From Pseudomonas palmensis (GTDB taxonomy: Bacteria; Pseudomonadota; Gammaproteobacteria; Pseudomonadales; Pseudomonadaceae), in the NCBI RefSeq assembly GCF_017848315.1, contig NZ_JAFKEC010000007.1, forward strand, positions 62,001-126,000: a DNA stretch of 64,000 nt. Reading direction: 5' to 3'. The translations under genes and the position numbers were made by a program. Below, piece by piece: positions 1 through 7,799 of this stretch. The notes under the pieces are model-generated. The model did not search any database, had not been told where the DNA came from, and saw nothing but the letters and a program-made list of their open reading frames with translations. Numbering within the stretch: the stretch's first letter is position 1; each line of letters opens with the position of its first letter.

Positions 1-275
1 TGTTCGTCCAGGGCCAGACGGTTGGCGCCTTCGGCCAGGTGGTCCTGCACTTCCTGGTAGCTCTGGGTCAGCTTCTTGACCAGCGCCGCGGTGCTGTTGA
101 AATGGGTCACCACTTCACTCTGATAACTGTCAAAACGTTCCTGGATATCGTCCAGCTGCCGCTGGGTGCTGCTCGGGGCGGCATTGGGCAAGAGGCGGGC
201 GACCAGGAAACCAACGACTACACCCACTACCAGGGCCAGGGTCGGCAACAACCAAACTAAGAGCGAGAGTTCCAC
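1..275 (-). CDS. yhcB: YhcB/DUF1043 family membrane protein (partial, N-terminal part)
   Basis: The gene runs off the left edge; 91 codons are visible. It starts with GTG at 275, preceded by a strong GAGGAAGG ribosome-binding site. The translation begins with one hydrophobic segment (about residues 3-28, LSLLVWLLPTLALVVGVVVG), followed by a charged helical region with QRQLDDIQERFDSYQSEV and LVKKLTQSYQEVQDHL. One N-terminal membrane anchor followed by a coiled coil is typical of YhcB (also called ZapG), an inner-membrane protein linked to cell division and envelope synthesis. It is divergent from the hydrolase at 413. The C-terminus cannot be judged. Confidence 0.85.
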   Translation of the reverse strand, partial: MELSLLVWLLPTLALVVGVVVGFLVARLLPNAAPSSTQRQLDDIQERFDSYQSEVVTHFNSTAALVKKLTQSYQEVQDHLAEGANRLALDE

Positions 276-412
276 GAGTCCTTCCTCTATAAACGGCTTT
301 GCTTTACGTTAACGGCTCGGACCTGCGCTGTATACCGCGAGCGATCGCAAATATCTCAGACAGAATCATCAGCTAGACGAGTCGACCCCTCCAGAGGTCA
401 CGGAGTTCACCC

Positions 413-1048
413 TTGCTTATCCGCGAAACCCCCGTATTCATCGATGGCCCGGTTGGCCAGCTGGAAGCCCTGTACCTGGACGTGGCAGACCCTCGCGGCA
501 TCGTCCTGCTGTGCCACCCCAACCCCGTGCAGGGCGGCACCATGACCAACAAGGTGGTGTCGATGCTGCAGCGCACCGCACGCGATGCCGGATACATCAC
601 CCTGCGCTTCAACTACCGCGGTGTAGGCCAGAGCGCTGGCAGCCATGACATGGGCAGCGGCGAAGTCGACGATGCACAGGCCGCTGCAACCTGGCTGCGC
701 GAAAAACATCCCGAATTACCTTTGACGCTGATGGGCTTCTCCTTCGGCGGCTTCGTCGCGGCCAGCCTCGGCGGCCGGCTCGAAGCCCAGGGCGTCACGC
801 TCAAGCACCTGTTCATGGTAGCCCCGGCGGTGATGCGCCTTGGCGGTACCGACGGCCTGCCGCAGGCAGGTGCCTTGAGCGTGATCCAGCCCGAAACCGA
901 CGAGGTGATCGATCCGCAGATCGTCTACGCCTGGTCCGATGCACTGGCGCGCCCCCATGAGCTGCTGAAAGTGGCAGAATGCGGTCACTTTTTTCACGGC
1001 AAGCTGACCGACCTCAAGGATCTGGTGCTGCCACGCCTTTCGAACTGA
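413..1048 (+). CDS. Alpha/beta hydrolase (211 aa)
   Basis: A small cytoplasmic alpha/beta hydrolase of the dienelactone hydrolase/YfhR type. The nucleophile elbow is GFSFGG (about residues 106-111, Ser in the middle). The oxyanion-type motif HPNPVQGGTMTNKVV lies near residue 35, the acidic residue is probably in the DEVIDP region, and the catalytic His is in CGHFFHG near the C-terminus. The start is TTG at 413 behind a GGAG. No signal peptide is present. It ends 24 bp before trpS and is probably co-transcribed with it. The substrate cannot be deduced; the family includes esterases and thioesterases. Confidence 0.85.
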   Translation: MLIRETPVFIDGPVGQLEALYLDVADPRGIVLLCHPNPVQGGTMTNKVVSMLQRTARDAGYITLRFNYRGVGQSAGSHDMGSGEVDDAQAAATWLREKHPELPLTLMGFSFGGFVAASLGGRLEAQGVTLKHLFMVAPAVMRLGGTDGLPQAGALSVIQPETDEVIDPQIVYAWSDALARPHELLKVAECGHFFHGKLTDLKDLVLPRLSN

Positions 1049-1072
1049 TACAAGCCTGATAAGCGATTACCC

Positions 1073-2422
1073 ATGACCACTCGTATCCTTACCGGTATCA
1101 CCACCACGGGCACGCCGCACCTTGGCAACTATGCCGGTGCCATCCGCCCGGCGGTCCTCGCCAGCCAGCAGCCGGGCGTCGACTCGTTCTACTTCCTGGC
1201 CGACTACCATGCGCTGATCAAGTGCGACGACCCGCAGCGCATCCAGCGCTCGCGTCTGGAAATCGCCGCCACCTGGCTGGCCGGCGGCCTGGACCCGGAA
1301 CGCGTGACCTTCTACCGCCAGTCCGACATTCCCGAGATCCCCGAGCTGACCTGGCTGCTGACCTGCGTGGCGGCCAAGGGCCTGCTCAATCGCGCGCATG
1401 CCTACAAGGCCTCGGTGGACAAGAACCTGGAAAGCGGCGAAGACCCGGATGCGGGCGTGAGCATGGGCCTGTACAGCTATCCGGTGCTGATGGCGGCGGA
1501 CATCCTGATGTTCAATGCCAACAAGGTGCCGGTGGGGCGCGACCAGATCCAGCACGTGGAAATGGCCCGTGATATCGGGCAGCGCTTCAACCACCTGTTC
1601 GGCCAGGGCAAGGACTTCTTCGCCATGCCCGAGGCGCTGATCGAGGAAAGCGTGGCCACCTTGCCGGGCCTGGACGGTCGCAAGATGTCCAAGAGCTACG
1701 ACAACATCATCCCGCTGTTCACCAGTGCCAAGGAGATGAAGGACGCGATCTCGCGCATCGTCACCGACTCGCGCGCGCCGGGCGAGGCCAAGGACCCGGA
1801 CAACTCGCACCTGTTCACCCTGTTCCAGGCCTTTGCCACCGCCGAGCAAGCCGAAGCCTTCCGCAGCGAACTGCTGCAGGGGCTGGGTTGGGGCGAAGCC
1901 AAGCAGCGCCTGTTCCAGCTGGTCGACGGCCAGTTGAGCGCGCCGCGTGAGCATTACCACCAGCTGATTTCCCGCCCGGCGGACCTGGAGGATATTCTTC
2001 TGGCCGGCGCGCAGAAGGCCCGCAGGATCGCCACGCCGTTTCTTGAGCAATTGCGCGAGGCAGTGGGCCTGCGCTCGTTCCGCAGCACGGTTCAGGTCAG
2101 CGGTGAAACCAGGAAGAAGGCGGTCAAGGCGGCACGCTTCGTGAGCTTCCGTGAAGAGGACGGCAGCTTCCGCTTCCGCCTGCTGGCAGCCGACGGCGAG
2201 CAGTTGCTGCTGTCGCGCAGCTTTGCCGATGGCAAGGCGGCCGGCGCGGTGAGCAAGCAGTTGCAACTGGGCCAGCCGCTGGATGTACGTGACGAAGGCC
2301 TGGGCTTCAGCCTGTGGCTGGAAGGCGAGTGCGTGGCCGACGGCCCGCAGTTCGCCGATGCCACGGCGCGCGATGCCGCCATCGAGAGCCTGCGCGCTGC
2401 CTTGCAGCCCCAGCAGGACTGA
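1073..2422 (+). CDS. trpS: Tryptophanyl-tRNA synthetase with C-terminal extension (449 aa)
   Basis: Class I aminoacyl-tRNA synthetase charging tRNA-Trp. The HIGH-like motif is in TGTPHLGNYAGA near the N-terminus and the KMSKS loop is GRKMSKSYDN around residue 203. The catalytic and anticodon-binding core ends at about residue 345. The protein is about 110 residues longer than the 334-residue E. coli enzyme: residues ~355-449 form an added domain with two similar halves (see findings). The ribosome-binding site is weak. The gene lies between the hydrolase and zapE, and a hairpin terminator follows the stop at 2455. Confidence 0.96.
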   Translation: MTTRILTGITTTGTPHLGNYAGAIRPAVLASQQPGVDSFYFLADYHALIKCDDPQRIQRSRLEIAATWLAGGLDPERVTFYRQSDIPEIPELTWLLTCVAAKGLLNRAHAYKASVDKNLESGEDPDAGVSMGLYSYPVLMAADILMFNANKVPVGRDQIQHVEMARDIGQRFNHLFGQGKDFFAMPEALIEESVATLPGLDGRKMSKSYDNIIPLFTSAKEMKDAISRIVTDSRAPGEAKDPDNSHLFTLFQAFATAEQAEAFRSELLQGLGWGEAKQRLFQLVDGQLSAPREHYHQLISRPADLEDILLAGAQKARRIATPFLEQLREAVGLRSFRSTVQVSGETRKKAVKAARFVSFREEDGSFRFRLLAADGEQLLLSRSFADGKAAGAVSKQLQLGQPLDVRDEGLGFSLWLEGECVADGPQFADATARDAAIESLRAALQPQQD

Positions 2423-2454
2423 CCGTCAATCGCAAGTCTGATTGCCATTACCCG

Positions 2455-2484
2455 GGGCCGTCGCTACAGTGACGGCCCGCTTTT
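2455..2484 (+). terminator. Rho-independent terminator after trpS
   Basis: An 8-bp perfect stem, GGGCCGTC pairing with GACGGCCC around an 8-nt loop, is followed by GCTTTTG. It lies 33 bp past the trpS stop and 20 bp before zapE. Confidence 0.7.
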
Positions 2485-2503
2485 GTTGCCTTGCTAACGA
2501 ATT

Positions 2504-3598
2504 ATGACGCCCCTAGAACGATATCAAGCAGATCTGAAACGTCCCGAATTCTTCCATGACGCGGCGCAGGAAACAGCGGTGCGTCACTTGCAGCGCCTGT
2601 ACGACGACCTGGTCGCGGCGCACAACAGCAAGCCGGGTGTGTTCGGCAAGCTGTTCGGCAGGAAAGAGCAGGCGCCCGTCAAGGGCCTGTATTTCTGGGG
2701 TGGGGTAGGGCGCGGCAAGACCTACCTGGTCGATACGTTCTATGAGGCGCTGCCTTTCCCGCAGAAGGTGCGTACGCACTTCCACCGCTTCATGAAGCGC
2801 GTGCATGAGGAAATGAAGACCCTCAAGGGCGAGAAGAACCCGCTGACCATCATTGCCAAGCGGTTCTCCGACGAGGCGCGGGTGATCTGCTTCGACGAGT
2901 TCTTCGTGTCCGATATCACCGACGCGATGATCCTTGGCACCCTGATGGAGGAGCTGTTCAAGAACGGCGTGACCCTGGTGGCCACCTCCAACATCGTGCC
3001 GGACGGCCTGTACAAGGACGGCCTGCAGCGTGCGCGCTTCCTGCCGGCAATTGCCCTGATCAAGCAGAACACCGACATCGTCAACGTCGACAGCGGCGTG
3101 GACTATCGCCTGCGTCACCTGGAGCAGGCCGAGCTGTTCCACTTCCCGCTGAATGAAGCGGCCCACGAAAGCCTGCGCAAGAGCTTTCGCGCATTGACGC
3201 CGGAATGCACCCAGGCGGTGGAAAACGACGTGCTGATGATCGAGAACCGCGAGATCCGTGCGCTGCGTACCTGCGACGACGTGGCCTGGTTCGACTTCCG
3301 CGAACTGTGCGACGGCCCGCGCAGCCAGAACGACTACATCGAACTGGGCAAGATCTTCCATGCGGTGCTGCTCAGCGGCGTGGAGCAGATGGGCGTGGCC
3401 ACCGACGATCTGGCGCGTCGCTTCATCAACATGGTCGACGAGTTCTACGACCGCAACGTCAAGCTGATCATCTCGGCTGAAGTGGAGCTCAAGGACCTGT
3501 ACACCGGCGGGCGCCTGAGCTTCGAGTTCCAGCGTACCCTGAGCCGCTTGCTGGAGATGCAGTCCCACGAGTTCCTGTCGCGGGCACACAAGCCTTAA
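2504..3598 (+). CDS. zapE: Cell division protein ZapE, AFG1-like ATPase (364 aa)
   Basis: A cytoplasmic AAA-type ATPase of the AFG1/ZapE family, which in E. coli associates with FtsZ late in division. The Walker A motif is GGVGRGKT (residues ~68-75) and the Walker B motif is VICFDEFFVSD (residues ~127-137). A sensor-like ATSN follows, and the family C-terminal sequence DEFYDRNVKLIISAEV is present. At 364 aa it has the normal length for the family. The ATG at 2504 lacks an obvious Shine-Dalgarno sequence, but homology begins immediately with LERYQADLKRPEF. A REP pair separates it from the minus-strand regulator downstream. Confidence 0.95.
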   Translation: MTPLERYQADLKRPEFFHDAAQETAVRHLQRLYDDLVAAHNSKPGVFGKLFGRKEQAPVKGLYFWGGVGRGKTYLVDTFYEALPFPQKVRTHFHRFMKRVHEEMKTLKGEKNPLTIIAKRFSDEARVICFDEFFVSDITDAMILGTLMEELFKNGVTLVATSNIVPDGLYKDGLQRARFLPAIALIKQNTDIVNVDSGVDYRLRHLEQAELFHFPLNEAAHESLRKSFRALTPECTQAVENDVLMIENREIRALRTCDDVAWFDFRELCDGPRSQNDYIELGKIFHAVLLSGVEQMGVATDDLARRFINMVDEFYDRNVKLIISAEVELKDLYTGGRLSFEFQRTLSRLLEMQSHEFLSRAHKP

Positions 3599-3613
3599 AT
3601 CGCGTCACTGCTG

Positions 3614-3678
3614 TCGCGGCTCACGCCCGCTCCCACAGAGGTTTGCAGCGAACCTGTGGGGGCGGGCGTGACCCGCGA
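3614..3678. repeat. REP inverted pair, class A
   Basis: Two inverted copies of the GC-rich Pseudomonas REP unit face each other: the left copy begins TCGCGGCTCACGCCCGCTCC and the right copy is its near-complement ending in GACCCGCGA. The pair lies between the convergent 3' ends of zapE and the GlxA-type regulator. It carries more substitutions than the other class A pairs in the window. Confidence 0.85.
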
Positions 3679-3685
3679 TAGGCCC

Positions 3686-4684
3686 TCAGGCCTCCTGCAT
3701 GAATTGCTGCCGATACTGGTTAGGCGACAGCTCCGTGTGCTGCCTGAACAATCGCGCAAAAAAGCTGGCGTCGTCATAGCCCACCTCGTAGCTGATGGTC
3801 TTGATGCTCTTGCGCGTCCCCGACAGCAAGCCCTTCGCCGTCTCGATCCGCAGCCGTTGCAGATAATGCAGCGGCTTGTCCCCCGTCGCACTCTGGAACC
3901 TGCGCATGAAGTTGCGGATGCTCATGCCATGGTTGCGTGCCACGTCCTCGAAACGGAACTTGTCGGCGAAGTGCTCCTCCAGCCACTGCTGGATCTGCAG
4001 GATGATCAGGTCCTGGTGCAGCTTCTGTCCGCCAAAGCCCATGCGCCCCGGGGTGTAGTTGCGTTGCACCTCGTAGAGGATGTCGCGGGCCACGGCCTGG
4101 GCCACGTTGGCCCCGCAGAAGCGCTCGATCAGGTAGATGTACAGGTCGCAGGCCGAGGTGGCGCCGCCGGCGCAATAGAGGTTGTCGGCATCGGTGAGGT
4201 GCTTGTCCTGGTTCAGCGACACCTTCGGGAAGCGTTCGGCGAACTGGCCGAAGAAGCGCCAGTAGGTGGTGGCCTCCTTGCCATCGAGCAGGCCGGCCTC
4301 GGCCAGCCAGAACACGCCGCTGGCCTCGCCGCACAGCACCGCGCCTCGGGCATGCTGCTCGCGCAGCCAGGGCAGTACCTGGGGGTAGCGCTGGCACAGG
4401 GCATCGAAGTCGTCCCAGAACGCCGGCAGGATGATCACGTCGGCCTGCTCGAGGCCGCTGTCCACCGGTAGCTGCACGCCGCTGAAGCTCTGCACGGGCA
4501 GCCCGTCGGGGCTCACGAGGCGGGTTTCGAACATCGGTTGCAGGCCCAGGCCCAGTTGCTTGCCATAGCGCAGGCTGGCCAGGTGGAAGAAATCCTTGGC
4601 CTGCATCAGGGTCGATGCGAATACCTTGTCGATGGCCAGGATGCTGACGCGCCGCAGCGATGCGGTAGGTTGGGTAAACATCAT
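3686..4684 (-). CDS. GlxA-family transcriptional regulator: DJ-1/PfpI-like domain plus AraC HTH (332 aa)
   Basis: A two-domain regulator. Residues ~12-190 form a DJ-1/PfpI (class I glutamine amidotransferase-like) sensor domain with the GlxA-typical segment GEASGVFWLAEAGLLDG. The Cys/Ser nucleophile elbow is not obvious, so a ligand-binding rather than enzymatic role is likely. Residues ~225-330 form an AraC/XylS double helix-turn-helix ending in ISYEVGYDDASFFARLFRQ and SPNQYR. It may start at 4684 or at the adjacent Met at 4681; the ribosome-binding site is weak. The co-oriented aldo/keto reductase 113 bp upstream is a plausible target. The effector is unknown. Confidence 0.88.
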   Translation of the reverse strand: MMFTQPTASLRRVSILAIDKVFASTLMQAKDFFHLASLRYGKQLGLGLQPMFETRLVSPDGLPVQSFSGVQLPVDSGLEQADVIILPAFWDDFDALCQRYPQVLPWLREQHARGAVLCGEASGVFWLAEAGLLDGKEATTYWRFFGQFAERFPKVSLNQDKHLTDADNLYCAGGATSACDLYIYLIERFCGANVAQAVARDILYEVQRNYTPGRMGFGGQKLHQDLIILQIQQWLEEHFADKFRFEDVARNHGMSIRNFMRRFQSATGDKPLHYLQRLRIETAKGLLSGTRKSIKTISYEVGYDDASFFARLFRQHTELSPNQYRQQFMQEA

Positions 4685-4760
4685 TGTCGTTATTCTTATA
4701 GGGTAGAGTGGTCAATCACCGGCTGGATCGTCTTATTTTTTGGCGATTGTGTCTACCCTC

Positions 4761-4786
4761 GGTTCCCGCAGCGGGCTGCGGGAACC
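4761..4786 (-). terminator. Hairpin between aldo/keto reductase and regulator
   Basis: A perfect 11-bp inverted repeat (GGTTCCCGCAG, 4-nt loop, CTGCGGGAACC) lies 12 bp past the stop of the aldo/keto reductase. There is no immediate T-tract on the minus strand, so it may attenuate transcription or protect the 3' end rather than act as a strong intrinsic terminator. Confidence 0.5.
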
Positions 4787-4797
4787 GTTGCAGCGCT

Positions 4798-5838
4798 TTA
4801 CGGGGCGGGGTTGGGCTGGTCCTGGTGGATCGCATCGATGGCGGCCAGCAGCTCGTCACCGAGCTTCAGGCTGGCGCTTGCCAGGTTGCTGTCCAGTTGC
4901 GCCAGCGAGGTGGCGCCGATGATGTTGCTGGTCACGAACGGCTGCTGGGTCACGAAGGCCAGGGCCATCTGCGCCGGGTCCAGGCCGTGCTCGCGGGCCA
5001 GGGCCACATAACGGCTGCACGCGGCGACGGTCTGCGGGTTGGAATAGCGCGAGAAGCGGTTGAACAGGGTCAGGCGGCCGTTTTCCGGGCGCGCGCCGTT
5101 CTCGTACTTGCCCGACAGCATGCCGAAGGCCAGCGGCGAGTAGGCCAGCAGGCCGCACTGCTCGCGGATGGCGATTTCCGCCAGGCCCACTTCGAAGCTG
5201 CGGTTGAGCAGGTTGTACGGGTTCTGGATCGAGACCGCACGGGGCCAGCCGCGGCTTTCGGCCAGTTGCAGGAACTTCATGGTGCCCCACGGGGTTTCGT
5301 TGGACAGGCCGATGTGGCGGATCTTGCCTGCCTTGACCTGTTCGTCGAGCACTTCGAGGGTTTCTTCCAGCGGCGTGAAGTGGTCCTGGGGCAGGTGCTG
5401 GTAGCCCAGCTTGCCGAAGAAGTTGGTGCTGCGCTCGGGCCAGTGCAGCTGGTACAGGTCGATCCAGTCGGTCTGCAGGCGCTTGAGGCTGGCGTCCAGG
5501 GCCGCCACGATGTGCTGGCGGTTGTGCTTGAGCTGGCCGTCGCGAATGTGGCTGATGCCGTTGCCGGGGCCGGCCACCTTGCTGGCCAGGATCCAGTCGG
5601 CGCGATCGCCGCGCTGGCTGAACCAGTTGCCGATGATCTGCTCGGTGGCCGAGTAGGTTTCCGGGCGCGGTGGCACCGGGTACATCTCCGCGGTATCGAT
5701 GAAATTGATCCCGGCCGCCTTGGCCCGTTCGATCTGGGCGAAGCCCTCGGCCTGGTCGTTCTGCTCGCCCCAGGTCATGCTGCCCAGGCACAATGCACTC
5801 ACGTTGAGGTCGGTGCGACCCAGCTGGCGATACTCCAT
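4798..5838 (-). CDS. NADP(H)-dependent aldo/keto reductase, Tas-like (346 aa)
   Basis: An aldo/keto reductase with a TIM-barrel fold. The N-terminus MEYRQLGRTDLNVSALCLGSM is characteristic. The catalytic tetrad is visible as Asp and Tyr in FIDTAEMY, Lys in ILASKVAG and His in LYQLHWPE. The insert DHFTPLEETLEVLDEQVKAGKIRHIGLSNET and the C-terminal NADP-binding region FVTSNIIGAT fit the Tas/YgdS subgroup. The ATG at 5838 was chosen because GGAG precedes it at proper spacing; the GTG at 5850 lies within that leader. The substrate is unknown. It forms a small pocket with the GlxA-type regulator. Confidence 0.9.
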   Translation of the reverse strand: MEYRQLGRTDLNVSALCLGSMTWGEQNDQAEGFAQIERAKAAGINFIDTAEMYPVPPRPETYSATEQIIGNWFSQRGDRADWILASKVAGPGNGISHIRDGQLKHNRQHIVAALDASLKRLQTDWIDLYQLHWPERSTNFFGKLGYQHLPQDHFTPLEETLEVLDEQVKAGKIRHIGLSNETPWGTMKFLQLAESRGWPRAVSIQNPYNLLNRSFEVGLAEIAIREQCGLLAYSPLAFGMLSGKYENGARPENGRLTLFNRFSRYSNPQTVAACSRYVALAREHGLDPAQMALAFVTQQPFVTSNIIGATSLAQLDSNLASASLKLGDELLAAIDAIHQDQPNPAP

Positions 5839-6013
5839 GACGATCTCCACGGCAAAAGAAGCATAAAAGCAGGTTGATATTTTTTCTGCAATCTGGATAA
5901 TTCTGCACCTCTCTCAGCAGTGGAAGTGATGCCCCGCCGCCGAAGAATCTTGCCGAGTATTGGACGTGCTGACCCGAGCCCCCGATAGCGTCCGTATCCG
6001 GCTGCCTTTGACC

Positions 6014-6042
6014 TTGTCAAAGTACGCACTATTCAGTAAGAT
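6014..6042 (+). promoter_or_regulatory. Sigma70 promoter of rplM-rpsI
   Basis: A -35 TTGTCA and a -10 TAAGAT are separated by exactly 17 bp. Transcription would start near 6049, leaving a leader of roughly 35-40 nt before the rplM ATG. Confidence 0.65.
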
Positions 6043-6044
6043 CT

Positions 6045-6068
6045 GCCGTCTTAAAATTGCGGGACGGC
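6045..6068 (+). promoter_or_regulatory. Stem-loop in the rplM leader
   Basis: The inverted repeat GCCGTC / GACGGC flanks a 12-nt loop directly upstream of the rplM ribosome-binding region. In E. coli, L13 represses its own mRNA through its leader, so this hairpin is a candidate L13 target; the role is inferred. Confidence 0.4.
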
Positions 6069-6085
6069 CCCTGAGGCTATAAAGA

Positions 6086-6514
6086 ATGAAAACTTTTACT
6101 GCTAAACCGGAAACAGTAAAACGCGACTGGTTCGTCGTTGACGCTGCTGGCAAGACCCTGGGTCGTCTGGCCACTGAGATCGCGAGCCGTCTGCGTGGCA
6201 AGCACAAGCCAGAATACACCCCTCACGTTGACACCGGCGACTACATCGTCGTGATCAATGCCGAGCAGGTACGTGTTACTGGTGCCAAGACTTCGGACAA
6301 AATGTACTACTCCCACTCCGGTTTCCCGGGCGGCATCAAGGAAATCAACTTCGAGAAGTTGATCGCCAAAGCGCCTGAGCGCGTGATCGAGACCGCGGTA
6401 AAGGGCATGCTGCCTAAAAACCCGCTGGGTCGCGACATGTACCGTAAGCTGAAAGTCTATGCGGGCGCTGTACACCCTCATACTGCTCAGCAGCCCCAAG
6501 AACTGAAGATTTAA
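6086..6514 (+). CDS. rplM: 50S ribosomal protein L13 (142 aa)
   Basis: Large-subunit protein binding 23S rRNA early in assembly. The protein has the usual 142 residues and family segments such as [18 protein letters not shown] near residue 12, HTGDY-like [10 protein letters not shown] near residue 50, and [22 protein letters not shown] near residue 110. The ATG at 6086 follows a CTGAGG ribosome-binding site. It forms the standard two-gene operon with rpsI, 14 bp downstream, and a bidirectional-looking terminator follows. Confidence 0.98.
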   Translation: MKTFTAKPETVKRDWFVVDAAGKTLGRLATEIASRLRGKHKPEYTPHVDTGDYIVVINAEQVRVTGAKTSDKMYYSHSGFPGGIKEINFEKLIAKAPERVIETAVKGMLPKNPLGRDMYRKLKVYAGAVHPHTAQQPQELKI

Positions 6515-6528
6515 CGGAATAGTTCATT

Positions 6529-6921
6529 ATGTCGGCGACTCAAAATTACGGCACTGGCCGTCGCAAGACTGCAACCGCACGCGTTTTCCTGCGTCCGGGT
6601 ACTGGCAGCATCTCCATCAACAACCGCTCCCTCGAGACCTTCTTCGGTCGTGAAACCGCGCGCATGGTAGTTCGCCAGCCGCTGGAACTCACCGAAACCA
6701 CCGAGAAGTTCGACATCTACGTCACCGTCATCGGTGGTGGTGTCAGCGGTCAAGCGGGCGCTATCCGTCACGGTATCACCCGTGCACTGATGGACTACGA
6801 CGAAACCCTGCGTGGCGCTCTGCGCAAAGCTGGCTTCGTTACCCGTGACGCTCGTGAAGTCGAGCGTAAGAAAGTGGGTCTGCGTAAAGCACGTAAGCGT
6901 CCTCAGTACTCCAAGCGTTAA
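6529..6921 (+). CDS. rpsI: 30S ribosomal protein S9 (130 aa)
   Basis: Small-subunit head protein whose C-terminal tail reaches the ribosomal P site. The sequence opens with [19 protein letters not shown], contains the [15 protein letters not shown] loop around residue 70, and ends with the invariant basic tail [11 protein letters not shown]. It has the family length of 130 residues. It is co-transcribed with rplM. Confidence 0.98.
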   Translation: MSATQNYGTGRRKTATARVFLRPGTGSISINNRSLETFFGRETARMVVRQPLELTETTEKFDIYVTVIGGGVSGQAGAIRHGITRALMDYDETLRGALRKAGFVTRDAREVERKKVGLRKARKRPQYSKR

Positions 6922-6936
6922 TTCGCTTCGGCGTTC

Positions 6937-6974
6937 AAAAAAAGCCCGGTTCCTGGTGGAACCGGGCTTTTTTT
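6937..6974 (+). terminator. Strong rho-independent terminator after rpsI
   Basis: The stem AGCCCGGTTCC / GGAACCGGGCT has a TGGT loop, seven A before it and eight T after it. The A/T symmetry would let it work on either strand. Confidence 0.93.
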
Positions 6975-7037
6975 ATGTCTTGAATAAAAGGGGCTGCCGA
7001 CCCTGTGTGACAACTTGCCGCATAGACGCAGGTCAAG

Positions 7038-7046
7038 TGCTATAAG
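7038..7046 (+). promoter_or_regulatory. Extended -10 element upstream of petA
   Basis: TGCTATAAG supplies an extended -10 (TG-N-TATAAG). The nearest -35 candidate, TTGCCG at 7015, is at a poor 20-bp spacing. This is the best core promoter candidate for petABC, about 160 bp upstream of the start codon. Confidence 0.35.
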
Positions 7047-7112
7047 GGATACAGCCTTTATGCCGGGTAATAACCTTGTCTTCGATGGGTCTTTTCATTA
7101 CCATGCGGCAAA

Positions 7113-7154
7113 TTTTTAGCAGTTCGAAATTTATTTTTAGCAGTTCGAAATTTA
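7113..7154 (+). repeat. Perfect 21-bp tandem duplication in the petA leader
   Basis: Two identical 21-bp units abut at 7113-7133 and 7134-7154. Each contains TTTTTAGCAGTTCGAAATTT, with the palindrome TTCGAA at its centre. The AT-rich repeat lies 52 bp upstream of the petA ATG. Confidence 0.95.
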
Positions 7155-7205
7155 CTTAGTAGATGCCTGTTGCAACAGGCCACAAAGCTGATGGGAGAGG
7201 ACTGA

Positions 7206-7799
7206 ATGAGCAATGACGGCGTCAATGCAGGCCGGCGTCGCTTCCTGGTAGCAGCCACGTCCGTGGTGGGTGCTGCAGGAGCGGTGGGGGCTGCGGTCCC
7301 GTTCGTAGGGTCATGGTTTCCCAGTGCCAAGGCGAAAGCTGCCGGTGCACCGGTCAAGGTCAACATCGCCAAGGTGGAGCCCGGCCAGCAGATGATTGCT
7401 GAATGGCGCGGCCAACCCGTGTTCATCGTCCGCCGCACCGAGGAGATCCTGGGCAACCTGAAGAAGATCACCGGTGAGCTCTCCGACCCCGAGTCCAAGG
7501 CGTCGGAGCAGCCGGCCTACGTCGACCCGTCGAACCGCTCGATCAAGCCGGAAATCCTCGTGCTCGTCGGCCTGTGCACCCACCTGGGCTGCTCGCCGAC
7601 CTTCCGTCCCGAAGTGGCGCCTGTCGACCTGGGTCCCAAGTGGGTGGGTGGCTATTTCTGCCCATGCCACGGCTCCCACTACGACCTCGCCGGCCGCGTC
7701 TACAAGTCCCAGCCAGCGCCGCTCAATCTGCCAGTGCCACCGCACTCGTACGAGTCGGATGACATCATCGTCGTCGGCGTCGATCAGGAGAACGCGTGA
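7206..7799 (+). CDS. petA: Ubiquinol-cytochrome c reductase, Rieske iron-sulfur subunit (197 aa)
   Basis: Rieske subunit of the cytochrome bc1 complex, passing electrons from ubiquinol to cytochrome c1 on the periplasmic side. A twin-arginine motif (RRRFLVAA, residues 10-17) precedes a hydrophobic anchor at ~18-35. The [2Fe-2S] ligands are in CTHLGC (C124, H126, C129) and CPCHGSHYD (C152, C154, H155); C129 and C154 would form the supporting disulfide. The ATG at 7206 follows GGGAGAGGA. The stop overlaps the next gene by one base (TGATG), indicating translational coupling in petABC. Confidence 0.97.
   Translation: MSNDGVNAGRRRFLVAATSVVGAAGAVGAAVPFVGSWFPSAKAKAAGAPVKVNIAKVEPGQQMIAEWRGQPVFIVRRTEEILGNLKKITGELSDPESKASEQPAYVDPSNRSIKPEILVLVGLCTHLGCSPTFRPEVAPVDLGPKWVGGYFCPCHGSHYDLAGRVYKSQPAPLNLPVPPHSYESDDIIVVGVDQENA

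Noticed and set aside
982-997. Third ColR-box-like TTTTTCAC
   Set aside because: It lies inside the hydrolase coding sequence, and the upstream half does not fit the YYNASNNY pattern.
4708-5877. Long plus-strand open frame opposite the aldo/keto reductase
   Set aside because: It has no recognisable protein features, and the minus strand encodes a complete enzyme with all catalytic motifs.
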